DNA from: QHWT01 sp963755695
GTDB taxonomy: Bacteria; Acidobacteriota; Vicinamibacteria; Vicinamibacterales; 2-12-FULL-66-21
Direction of reading: 5' to 3'
NCBI GenBank assembly: GCA_963755695.1
Contig: CAVWLB010000010.1
Coordinates: forward strand, 806,001-870,000
Length of the DNA: 64,000 bases
In this document: positions 19,079-27,694 of the stretch, piece by piece
Numbering within the stretch: position 1 is the first letter of the stretch
Layout of the letters: each line of letters begins with the position of its first letter
Notes under the pieces: model-generated
What the model was told of the DNA's origin: nothing
What the model saw: only the letters and a program-made list of their open reading frames with translations
The model's database searches: none
Made by a program: the position numbers and the translations under genes

Positions 19079-20700
19079 GCACGCGGATCCCGGCTCCGCC
19101 GCCGCGCGCTCGGCGGCGGAGCCTCTCGTTCATTCCCGGCACGCTGTTCCTCTGCCTGCTGTTCGCTGCCACTTCTACGGCGAGAGCCCACTCGCTTCGT
19201 CAAAGCAACGCATCACCTGCCGACGGTGCGGAAGCGCTCCAGACTGCAGCGGTTCTCGTCCAGCAAGGGCGGCTGGATGAAGCGGAGCGGCAAGCGCGCC
19301 GGGCGCTCAGCGATCCAGCAACCCAGGCTCCCGCTTACTCGGTGCTCGGGACGATCCGCTTTCACCAAAAGCGGTTCGACGACAGCATCGTCCTGTTCAA
19401 GAAAGCCATCCGGCTGGACGACCGGTTGCTGGGGGCGCACCTGACTCTGGCGGAGGCCTACGCGGTTCAGGGAAAGCCCACACTCGCGGTTCCCCTGTAC
19501 GAGCACGTCCTGAAGCTGGATCCGTCGAACGTCGCCGCCCGGCTGGCGCTGGCGCGGTCCGAGACCGAGAAGGGCCAGTACCAGCGCTCCTTGGATCTGG
19601 CGGCGCCGGTGATGAGCGCCTTCAGGCAGACGCCTGACGGTCTGTTCATCCTGACGACCGACTTTCTGAAGATCGGCGATCGGGCTGCGGCCGCGGCGTT
19701 GACGAGCGATTGGGCGCGGCTCGAGAACGTGGCGCTGGAATGGTCCATCAAATATGGTGTGCTGCTCGCGACGCACGGCGCCGGCCCGGAGGCGGTCAGG
19801 ATTCTGGAAGGCGTGCGCGAAACCAGCAGCCCTTCGTACGACCTGGCGTTCAATCTCGCGGGGGCGTACTTGGTGAACGACGACCCCGGCCGGGCGCTGG
19901 ACACCTATGATGCGGCGCTCGCGCTGAAGCCGGATTCGATGCCGGCGCTGCGCCAGGCTGCCATGCTCGCCGAACGGCGTGGCGAGCTGGAGCGTTCGCT
20001 TTCGTACTGGTTAAGAGCAAAGAAGATCGAACCCGAGGATCCGGAGGTTCTCCTCGGTTTCGGCAGGGTGTGCCTGCGGATGGATCTCCTCGAGGATGCC
20101 GAGCCCGCGCTCACCAAGGCCGCGAGCCTGAAACCGGACGATCGCACTTATCAATACACGCTCGCCGCGGCGAAAGTGGGAAAGCGGCAGTTCGAGGCGG
20201 CGCAGCATCTGATCGAACCGCTCGTCGACAAACAGTCGGGCGATCCGCAGCTTCAATACGCGCTGGGATCGATCCTGTATCTCCAAGGACATCTGGCCGA
20301 AGCTGCCACGCATCTCCGCGAGAGCCTCCGCTTGCAGCCCGAGCAGCTGGCTTCTCACTACTACCTCGCGCTCGTCGTCCGCGATCAAGGCAACGACGCC
20401 GAGGCGATTGCGATGCTGGAGAAGCTGCTGCAGCGCTTTCCTGAACACGCGGCAGCAAGCGAGGCGCTGGGTCTACTGTTGATGAGCGTCCAGCGTTACG
20501 ACGAGGCCGAGCGGCACCTGCGAAACGCCATCCGCCTCGATCCCAAGTTGGTCAAGGCGAACTATCAGCTTGGATTGCTGCTGGCACGCACCGGGCGGAA
20601 GGAGGAGGCGGACCGGCAACTCGCGCTCGCCAAGACGCTGCGCGAGGAGGACGAAGCTCACTCGCGGCTGCAGCTCCGGCTGCTGGATCCTGGACAATGA
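19030..20700 (+). CDS. Secreted TPR-repeat protein
   Basis: A 556-residue intact protein. The only in-frame start is GTG 19030, inside the last 49 bp of the TonB receptor gene, since no ATG, GTG or TTG follows before the signal region. This implies coupled translation. A hydrophobic export signal covers about residues 30-52 (FIPGTLFLCLLFAATSTARA). The rest is a string of tetratricopeptide repeats (for example APAYSVLGTIRFHQKRFDDS, then LGAHLTLAEAYAVQGKPTLA), more regular in the C-terminal 250 residues. No enzymatic motif is seen. The stop overlaps the start of the next TPR gene (ATGA). Scaffold or receptor-partner roles are plausible. Confidence 0.8.
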   Translation: MQPGTIGSVCDKTRLLSTRIPAPPPRARRRSLSFIPGTLFLCLLFAATSTARAHSLRQSNASPADGAEALQTAAVLVQQGRLDEAERQARRALSDPATQAPAYSVLGTIRFHQKRFDDSIVLFKKAIRLDDRLLGAHLTLAEAYAVQGKPTLAVPLYEHVLKLDPSNVAARLALARSETEKGQYQRSLDLAAPVMSAFRQTPDGLFILTTDFLKIGDRAAAAALTSDWARLENVALEWSIKYGVLLATHGAGPEAVRILEGVRETSSPSYDLAFNLAGAYLVNDDPGRALDTYDAALALKPDSMPALRQAAMLAERRGELERSLSYWLRAKKIEPEDPEVLLGFGRVCLRMDLLEDAEPALTKAASLKPDDRTYQYTLAAAKVGKRQFEAAQHLIEPLVDKQSGDPQLQYALGSILYLQGHLAEAATHLRESLRLQPEQLASHYYLALVVRDQGNDAEAIAMLEKLLQRFPEHAAASEALGLLLMSVQRYDEAERHLRNAIRLDPKLVKANYQLGLLLARTGRKEEADRQLALAKTLREEDEAHSRLQLRLLDPGQ

Positions 20701-23700
20701 CCCCCGCGCTGCTTCTGCTGTTTGCGTTGAGCGTTCCACCCTCCGCACAGCAGAGTTCTGCGAAGCCGGCCGTCGAACAGAAAGAACCGTCGGCGCCGGC
20801 CGCGCTCAGCGAGCTGGAGGCGCTTACCAAGCGCAACCCGGATGATCCCAAGGGATGGGTGCTTCTCGGTCTGGCATACCTCGATCGGAACGACTATCCG
20901 CGTGCGCTGGATGCATTTCAACATGCCGTGAAGGTCGGTCCGGAATCCGCCGAAGCGCACAACTGGCTGGGTGTGGCGCTGGCGGAGAAGGCAGACCTGC
21001 CAGCGGCCATCGTCGAATTCAGGAAAGCCGTCTCGCTGGACCCGAAGTACGGGCGCGCGTATTCGAACCTGGGCTCGACGCTCGCGCAGAGCGGCGACTA
21101 CGGGGAAGCGGTAAAGGTATTTACGCAGGCACTCGCGCTGGAGCCGAACAGTCTGGGGGCGCACCTGAACCTCGGGACTGCGCTCCGGGAGACGGGTGAT
21201 CTCGAGGGCGCGCTGGAGCACCTGCGCCGGGTGGCGAACGCCGATCCCGAGAACGCATCCGTGCAGTACGAGCTCGGGCAGACGCTCGCGCAGGCCGATG
21301 ACTTGCCAGGCGCCATCGCGGCGTTCGAGCGGGCGCTCGAGATCGATTCAGAGATGCGCGAAGCCTACTATGCGCTGGGCACTGCGCTGAAGCGACAGGG
21401 CGCCGCCGCGCGAAAGCCGCCTCCCTCGTCGACGAGCCCTGCCGACGATCTGTACCGGCGCGCGCAGGATACGCTCGCCCAGGGGGATCTGCCCGCCGCA
21501 CGCGAGCGCCTCGAAGAGGCGCTTCGCCTCGATGACAAACACGCAGAGGCGCACACACTGCTCGGCTTCACGCTCGGGCAGCAGGGAGAACTCACGGAGG
21601 CTGTGCGTCACCTCGAACGCGCGACCGCGCTGCGGCCCGACTCCTCGGATGCGCACTACCATCTCGGCGTGGCGTACTGGTACAGCGGCGCGAAGGATCG
21701 AGCCATGGCCGAACTTCGACAGAGCGTGAAGCTGGATCCGGCGGCAGGGGAGAGCTATGCCTTTCTCGGCATCGTGTTGCGTGAGAGTCGCGATTGGCCG
21801 GGTGCGCGGGTCAGCCTCCAGCGGGCGATTGCTCTCCTGCCGCCAACCGCGGCGGTCTATGTAGATCTCGGCATCACGTACGCGCGCGCCGGGCAGCTCG
21901 GTCGCGCGTCGGGGCAGTTCGAGGCAGGGCTCAACCTTCCGGCGCCATCGCAACCGTCACCCGACTGGAGCGGCGCGGTTGCGGCGGTTCGAGAGGCGCT
22001 GGCGACAGCCGCTGCTTCACCGTCGCCGACGGATGCCGCCGCCACGTCCACGAATCCTGAACGGGCGGAAGCGCAGAATGTTCTCGGCCGGCTTCTTGGC
22101 CGCGCCGGCGGGAGCACGAACGACGTGACGTCCGCGTTCCGGGAAGCCATTCGGCTTCGTCCGGACTACGCGGAGGCACACAACAATCTCGGTCTGGTCC
22201 TGATCCAGTCGGGTGACGATCAGAACGGCATCGCGGCGCTGCGCGAGGCGGTGCGGCTCGCTCCGGATTCTGCCGAGGCGCGCGCCAATCTTGGCGCGGC
22301 GCTCACCCCCATCGATCCCGAAGAAGCCATCCGCGAGCTCGAGAAAGCGGTGGCCCTGGCGCCGAACTCCGTCAAGGCGCTGTTCAATCTGGCGACGGCC
22401 TACGGCTCCAGTTCGAGCCATGGACCGGCAAAGGAAATCGAGCAGCTGCGGAAGGTGATCGATCTCGATCCGACGTTCGCGCGCGCCCGCTTCGCCCTCG
22501 GCAAGGCGCTTCTCACCGACGGCAAAGTCGCTGATGCGGTGACGGAGCTGCAGGAAGCCGCGCGGCTCGAGCCCACGAGCGGCGAGACGCACTATCAGCT
22601 CGGTCTGGCGCTCGCCCGCGCCGGACGGAAGGAGGATGCGGCCGCCGAGCTCCAGAAGGGACGCGAGCTGACCGCCGCCGACGATCGAGCCCAGAACGCG
22701 AATCTCGATATTGCCGAGGGCCGGGCGGCGCTCGATCGGGGCGAGCTCGATCAAGCGGTGACGAAGTTCCGTCACGCGGCCGGGCTGCAGCCGGACTCGC
22801 CGGACGCGCAGCAATACCTTGGTACTGCGCTCGAGAAGCAGGGGGACAGCGACGGTGCGATCGCCGCCTACCGGAAGGCGCTCGAACTGAACCCCGCCGC
22901 GACTGCGGTGAAAGAGCGGCTCGACGCCTTGACGGCGACTCGAGCCAAGGCCGAAGATGCGAAGCGCATCGCCGAGCTCGAAGGTTACATTCGGGAAGGA
23001 AAGTTCAGCGAGGTCGAGCCGTTGCTCGCCGCCTACGTGAAAGAGCGGCCGACATCCACGTGGGGATGGTACGCGCTCGGTTACAGCCTGTTCGGCCAGC
23101 AGAAGATCGGCGAGTCCATTCGGGCGCTCGCGAGGTCACTAGAGCTCGACGTCAGCAATGCGGAGGCGCACAAGATCCTTGGCCGCGACCTGATGATCAT
23201 CGGACGGTTCGACGCGGCGCAGCTCGAGTTCGAACAGGCGATTCGCTACAAGCCGGATTCCTCCGAGAGTCACTACAACCTGGGGAAGCTTTTTTCCGTT
23301 CAGGACAACTGGGAGCCGGCGCGCAAGGCGTTCGAGGCCGCTCTTCGGATCGACCCGTCGTATGTGGAGGCCATGGACGCGCTCGGTTTCGCCCTCGAGG
23401 CGCTCGGCAACGACGATGGGGCGGTGGCGATGTACACGAAGGCCATCGCCGTGAACGATGAGCGGAAGGGCACCTACGCCCTGCCGCACGTCAACCTGAG
23501 CGCGTACTACAATCGAACCGGGGATCCGGAGAAGGCGCTGGAACACGCGCAAAGCGCGCTGGCACTCGACCCCAAGTCAGACCGTGCATTGTTTCAACAG
23601 GGACGCGCCTACGAGCGGCAGGGGAAGCTGGAGGCCGCCGTTCAGGCGATGAACGAAGCCATCGTCCTGAATCCCCGCGCGTCCTCTTACTACTACGTGC

Positions 23701-23831
23701 TCGCCGGCGTCTATCGGCGTCTCGGCTGGATGGAAGACAGCAAGAAGGCGCTGGAGGCCTTCCAGAAACTCGAGCGCGAGAGCAGCGATCTCGAGAAGAA
23801 GCGACGCGCGGCGGGAACCGGGCGTGAGTAG
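20697..23831 (+). CDS. Giant TPR-repeat protein, periplasmic or secreted
   Basis: A 1044-residue protein made almost wholly of tetratricopeptide repeats, more than twenty by eye, such as AEAHNWLGVALAEKADLPAA and ADVVTELQEAARL-like units. A short signal-like N-terminus (MTPALLLLFALSVPPSAQQ) suggests export. A Ser/Thr/Ala/Pro-rich linker near residues 410-450 separates two TPR blocks, and a Lys/Arg-rich end (EKKRRAAGTGRE) closes the protein. The ATG overlaps the preceding TPR stop by 4 bp, so both are made from one message. TPR superhelices bind peptides or proteins. Here the likely partners are the CRTAC1 proteins or the TonB receptor from the same cluster. Confidence 0.8.
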   Translation: MTPALLLLFALSVPPSAQQSSAKPAVEQKEPSAPAALSELEALTKRNPDDPKGWVLLGLAYLDRNDYPRALDAFQHAVKVGPESAEAHNWLGVALAEKADLPAAIVEFRKAVSLDPKYGRAYSNLGSTLAQSGDYGEAVKVFTQALALEPNSLGAHLNLGTALRETGDLEGALEHLRRVANADPENASVQYELGQTLAQADDLPGAIAAFERALEIDSEMREAYYALGTALKRQGAAARKPPPSSTSPADDLYRRAQDTLAQGDLPAARERLEEALRLDDKHAEAHTLLGFTLGQQGELTEAVRHLERATALRPDSSDAHYHLGVAYWYSGAKDRAMAELRQSVKLDPAAGESYAFLGIVLRESRDWPGARVSLQRAIALLPPTAAVYVDLGITYARAGQLGRASGQFEAGLNLPAPSQPSPDWSGAVAAVREALATAAASPSPTDAAATSTNPERAEAQNVLGRLLGRAGGSTNDVTSAFREAIRLRPDYAEAHNNLGLVLIQSGDDQNGIAALREAVRLAPDSAEARANLGAALTPIDPEEAIRELEKAVALAPNSVKALFNLATAYGSSSSHGPAKEIEQLRKVIDLDPTFARARFALGKALLTDGKVADAVTELQEAARLEPTSGETHYQLGLALARAGRKEDAAAELQKGRELTAADDRAQNANLDIAEGRAALDRGELDQAVTKFRHAAGLQPDSPDAQQYLGTALEKQGDSDGAIAAYRKALELNPAATAVKERLDALTATRAKAEDAKRIAELEGYIREGKFSEVEPLLAAYVKERPTSTWGWYALGYSLFGQQKIGESIRALARSLELDVSNAEAHKILGRDLMIIGRFDAAQLEFEQAIRYKPDSSESHYNLGKLFSVQDNWEPARKAFEAALRIDPSYVEAMDALGFALEALGNDDGAVAMYTKAIAVNDERKGTYALPHVNLSAYYNRTGDPEKALEHAQSALALDPKSDRALFQQGRAYERQGKLEAAVQAMNEAIVLNPRASSYYYVLAGVYRRLGWMEDSKKALEAFQKLERESSDLEKKRRAAGTGRE

Positions 23832-24194
23832 CACTTCGGCTTGCAGCATCGAGCTCGCGGCCTTCAAAGCCAGCCTCCGCTCTACTCTCTCATTTCGACG
23901 CCAGGCACTTGTCCACGTATGATTCACGCGAGGGCGCCAGAGCGACACAGGGCCACAGAAGAACACAGAAGAACACAGAAGAACACGGACTGGGGCGTAA
24001 GTTTAGCATTCGGCAAAGACCGAGGCGCGCGAGTGGCCTCCTGTGCGCCTTTGCGCCTCAGACCAGAATCAGCCTTGGCGTGAGATCGTCCGCGCGGCAC
24101 GTGGAGACGATCCGCTGGTGATCGTCATCTCGCGTCTAAGCATGTCTCACGGACGCCGCAATCGGATCACGTCCAATGACGGTGACCTCTATTG
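23832..24194. other. Intergenic region with short tandem repeats inside the CRTAC1/TPR cluster
   Basis: This ~360-bp gap separates the TPR pair from the CRTAC1 genes. It holds three copies of CACAGAAGAA at 23954-23983. It also holds GATTCACGCGAGGGCGCCAGAG (23921 onward), which resembles ATTCACGCCATGGCGCAAAG at about 61568. No credible coding sequence or clear terminator is seen. It probably contains the promoter of the three CRTAC1 genes. Confidence 0.5.
23954..23983. repeat. Tandem repeat, three copies of CACAGAAGAA
   Basis: Three exact direct copies of a 10-mer lie at 23954-23963, 23964-23973 and 23974-23983, with the start of a fourth (CAC). There are no spacers, so this is a simple tandem repeat and not a CRISPR array. 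Confidence 0.8.
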
Positions 24195-26000
24195 GTGACC
24201 AAAGGCAAACGACTCGGACCGTGGAATCACTCGCGACGGAAATTTCTGCGGATCCTGGGCGGCGTGGGAACGGCAGCGCTGCTGCCGGGGATCGGAGGTG
24301 ACGTCGTCGCGCGCGGCGAGCAAGCGTCGGTGACCTTCACCGACATCACGTCATCCGCCGGCCTGGCCAAGGCCCTCAACATTTCCGGAAGTCCCACGAA
24401 CAAGCAGCTCATTCTCGAGGAAATGGGGTGCGGCGCGGCGTTTTTCGATTACGACAACGACGGCTGGCTGGATATCTTCCTGGTCAACGGAACCAGCCTC
24501 GATCCGAAGGTGAGCGATAAGCGTCCCACCAGTTACCTGTTCCACAACAATCGCGACGGCACGTTCACCGACGTCACCGTCAAGGCCGGACTGACGCATT
24601 CCGGATGGGGCCAGGCCTGCTCGATCGGTGATTACGACAACGACGGGTTCGACGACCTGTTCGTCACCTACTGGGGCCAGAACGTGCTGTATCACAACAA
24701 CGGCGATGGCACGTTCACCGATGTCTCCGACCGCGCCGGCGTTGCCGGATCGGGAACGCGGTGGGGCGCAGGCTGCTGCTTTCTGGATTACGACCGCGAC
24801 GGACATCTCGATCTGTTCGTGGCCAATTACCTGAACTTCGATCCGGCGCGCGCACCCCGTCCCGGGGAGTCCGCCTACTGCCGCTACAACGACATCGCGG
24901 TGCCGTGCGGACCGCTGGGTTTTGCCGGCGGCACGAACATCCTGTATCGCAACCGGGGCGACGGCACGTTTGTCGACGTCTCCGAGGAATCCGGCATCGG
25001 GCGTCCGCGCGGCCCTTCGTCGATGGTGTTTGTAACCAGCAACTGGCGCTCGACGGGCTCGTACGGCATGGGCGCCGCGGCGGCCGACTTCGACAACGAC
25101 GGCTGGCCCGACATCTACGTTGCCTGCGACACGGCACCCAGCCTGTTCTATCGCAACAACCACGACGGTACTTTTCGTGAGATCGCGGTGCCGTCCGGCA
25201 GCGCATTCGACGAGCATGGCGTGGCGCTCGCCGGTATGGGCGTGGGCGTCGGTGACTACGATGGCGATGGCTGGCTGGATATCGTCCGGACGAACTTCTC
25301 GGAACAGGTGACGACGCTGTACCGCAACTACGGCGGGGCATTCGAAGTCACCAGCATCCGGGCCGGCCTTGGCGTCAATCGCAAACACGTTGGTTTTGGC
25401 GTGGATTTCTTCGACTTCGATAACGACGGATGGAGTGATATCTTCATCGCCAACGGGCACGTCTACTCCCAGATCGCGGATCGGAATCTCTATTTGACCT
25501 ACAGGGAACCGAAGATTCTGTACCGCAATCTGGGGAACGGGCGCTTCGAAGACGTCTCGGCGAAGGCGGGCCCGGCCATCACTGCGGCGAACATCGGGCG
25601 CGGCTGCGCGTTTGGTGATTTCGACAACGACGGCGACGTCGACATCATCGTCAATAACCTTGACGGACCTCCGACGCTTTTCCGGAACGATGGCGGCAGT
25701 CGGAACAACTGGATCCTGATCAAGTGCGTGGGGACGCGCTCGAACCGGTCGGCCATCGGCACCCGCGTGAAAATCACCGCCGCCGGCCGCAGTCAGATCC
25801 GCGAGGTGATGAGCGGCTCCGGCTACTATTCACAGAACGATCTGCGCCTCCACTTCGGCCTTGGCCGGTCGACCACTGTCGAGCAGGTCGAGCTGGCCTG
25901 GCCGTCCGGCGCCAAGGAGACAATTCGCGATCTCGCAGTCAATCAAGTCTTCGTGATTCAGGAGTCGAAGGGCATCGTCAGCAGCCGGAAACCAGGATAG
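24195..26000 (+). CDS. CRTAC1-family protein (FG-GAP/VCBS propeller + ASPIC/UnbV), Tat-exported, paralogue 1
   Basis: About 601 residues. The start is GTG 24195 (TTG 24192 is also possible); both are weak and the ribosome-binding site is unclear. There is a twin-arginine signal SRRKFLRILGGVGTAALLPG. Seven FG-GAP-type blades carry calcium-loop motifs of the form DxDxDGxxD: FDYDNDGWLD, GDYDNDGFDD, LDYDRDGHLD, ADFDNDGWPD, GDYDGDGWLD, FDFDNDGWSD and GDFDNDGDVD. A C-terminal ASPIC/UnbV domain follows (SNRSAIGTRVKI; HFGLGRSTTVEQVELAWPSG). The fold is an extracytoplasmic beta-propeller, likely binding sugar or protein. It is closely related to the protein at 27.7 kb. It starts the three-gene CRTAC1 series. 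Confidence 0.85.
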   Translation: MTKGKRLGPWNHSRRKFLRILGGVGTAALLPGIGGDVVARGEQASVTFTDITSSAGLAKALNISGSPTNKQLILEEMGCGAAFFDYDNDGWLDIFLVNGTSLDPKVSDKRPTSYLFHNNRDGTFTDVTVKAGLTHSGWGQACSIGDYDNDGFDDLFVTYWGQNVLYHNNGDGTFTDVSDRAGVAGSGTRWGAGCCFLDYDRDGHLDLFVANYLNFDPARAPRPGESAYCRYNDIAVPCGPLGFAGGTNILYRNRGDGTFVDVSEESGIGRPRGPSSMVFVTSNWRSTGSYGMGAAAADFDNDGWPDIYVACDTAPSLFYRNNHDGTFREIAVPSGSAFDEHGVALAGMGVGVGDYDGDGWLDIVRTNFSEQVTTLYRNYGGAFEVTSIRAGLGVNRKHVGFGVDFFDFDNDGWSDIFIANGHVYSQIADRNLYLTYREPKILYRNLGNGRFEDVSAKAGPAITAANIGRGCAFGDFDNDGDVDIIVNNLDGPPTLFRNDGGSRNNWILIKCVGTRSNRSAIGTRVKITAAGRSQIREVMSGSGYYSQNDLRLHFGLGRSTTVEQVELAWPSGAKETIRDLAVNQVFVIQESKGIVSSRKPG

Positions 26001-26020
26001 CGATCGCGCGGAGACGAGAC

Positions 26021-27694
26021 ATGCGAGCCTGCCTGTCAGCATGCGGATCGCTGTTGCTGTTCATCGCGGCAGCATCGATCCCCGACGTGCGCTTCACCGA
26101 CGTCACCACGACGGTGGGGCTGGCCTTCGCACACAAAAACTCCGCGACCCCGAGCAAATATCTGGTGGAGACGATGGGCGGCGGCGTCGCTCTGCTCGAC
26201 TACGACAACGACGGGCGGCTCGACGTGTTCCTGACCAACGGCGCGAAGATCGACGACCCGATGCCTGACGGCAAGCAACCGGACAAGTCCGATCCTGCAT
26301 TCTGGAACCGGCTGTATCGTCAGACGCCGGACGGAACGTTCGTGGACGTCACCGAGAAGGCCAAGCTGACCGGGATGCCGCAGAACCATTACGGGATGGG
26401 GGTTGCGGTCGGCGATTACGACCATGACGGGTTCGAAGACATCTACGTCACAAACTACGGAGCCAACACGCTCTATCGCAACAACGGCGACGGGACGTTC
26501 ACCGACGTGACCAGCCGCGCCGGCGTGGCTGCCAGCGGCTGGAGCGCGAGCGCCGGTTTCTTCGACTACGACAATGACGGCCGGCTCGACCTCTTCGTCA
26601 CCCGGTACGTGGAGTGGAGTTTCCAGAACAATCGCTACTGCGGAGAGAAGAAACCCGGCTATCGGTCCTACTGCCACCCCGACAACTACGAGGGAACGAC
26701 CGACGTGCTCTTTCACAACAACGGCGACGGAACGTTCACGGACGTGTCAGCAAAGGCGGGGTTTGGCAAGGCGGTCGGCAAGGGGCTTGGCGTATCGTTC
26801 GCGGACTACGACAACGATGGCTTCGTGGACATCTACGTCGCGAACGACTCGGTTCAGTCGTTCCTGTTTCATAACAACAAGGACGGGACGTTCGATGAAG
26901 TCGGACTGCTGGCGGGCGTCGGCTTCAACGAGGATGGGAAAACATTCGCCGGGATGGGCGTCGATTTCGCCGATTACGACAATGACGGCCGGCCTGACAT
27001 CGTGGTTACCGATCTGTCGAACGAGCGCTACATGCTGTTTCGGCAGAATGCCGACGGGAGCTTCAAAGACGTCACCAATTCGACCGGCCTGGGTGGGGCG
27101 TCGCTGACGTTCTCCGGCTGGAGTACGCGGTTCTTCGACTACGACAGCGACGGCTGGAAGGACCTGTTCGTTGCGCAGGGACACGTGATGGACACCATCG
27201 AGAAAACTGCACCAAACCTGAAATACTTGCAGCCACCGCTGCTGCTGCGGAACGAGTCTGCGCGGTTCGTCAGGGTGAATGCGGGAGACGTCTTTCAGCA
27301 GGAGTGGGCCGGCCGGGGCGCTGCCTTTGGCGATCTGGACAACGACGGGGACGTGGACGTCGTCCTGAGCAACGTGGGGCAGAACGCAGTGGTACTCAGG
27401 AACGATGGCGGCAATCGGAAGAACTGGTTGCAGATCCGGCCGGTGGGCACGCGATCGAATCGCGATGGCATCGGTTGTCGCATCAAGGTGCTTTCGGCGT
27501 CGGGCATGAGCCAGTACTTCACTGTCAGCACCGCGGTGGGCTACCTTTCAGCCAGCGAGAAGCGGGTCACCGTTGGACTGAATGGCGATGCGACGGCGGC
27601 GCTGGTCGAAATCCACTGGCCTTCCGGAGCGGTTCAGAAATTCGAGAACGTGAAAGCAGGCCAGACCCTCACGGCAACCGAGCCGGCTCAATGA
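26021..27694 (+). CDS. CRTAC1-family protein (FG-GAP/VCBS + ASPIC/UnbV), Sec-exported, paralogue 2
   Basis: 557 residues. ATG 26021 follows GCGGAGACGAGAC, 20 bp after the previous stop; the open frame extends further upstream but that part is antisense-like. The signal is of Sec type (LSACGSLLLFIAAASIP), unlike the Tat signals of its two neighbours. Seven blades are visible: LDYDNDGRLD, GDYDHDGFED, FDYDNDGRLD, ADYDNDGFVD, ADYDNDGRPD, FDYDSDGWKD and GDLDNDGDVD. The ASPIC/UnbV end is TVGLNGDATAALVEIHWPSG. The sequence between blades 3 and 4 (FQNNRYCGEKKPGYRSYCHP) carries a Cys pair, like the equivalent loops in the other two. The stop overlaps the next ATG (ATGA). Confidence 0.85.
   Translation: MRACLSACGSLLLFIAAASIPDVRFTDVTTTVGLAFAHKNSATPSKYLVETMGGGVALLDYDNDGRLDVFLTNGAKIDDPMPDGKQPDKSDPAFWNRLYRQTPDGTFVDVTEKAKLTGMPQNHYGMGVAVGDYDHDGFEDIYVTNYGANTLYRNNGDGTFTDVTSRAGVAASGWSASAGFFDYDNDGRLDLFVTRYVEWSFQNNRYCGEKKPGYRSYCHPDNYEGTTDVLFHNNGDGTFTDVSAKAGFGKAVGKGLGVSFADYDNDGFVDIYVANDSVQSFLFHNNKDGTFDEVGLLAGVGFNEDGKTFAGMGVDFADYDNDGRPDIVVTDLSNERYMLFRQNADGSFKDVTNSTGLGGASLTFSGWSTRFFDYDSDGWKDLFVAQGHVMDTIEKTAPNLKYLQPPLLLRNESARFVRVNAGDVFQQEWAGRGAAFGDLDNDGDVDVVLSNVGQNAVVLRNDGGNRKNWLQIRPVGTRSNRDGIGCRIKVLSASGMSQYFTVSTAVGYLSASEKRVTVGLNGDATAALVEIHWPSGAVQKFENVKAGQTLTATEPAQ

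Noticed and set aside
23940..23990. CRISPR-like repeats
   Set aside because: The 10-mer copies abut with no spacers and number only three.
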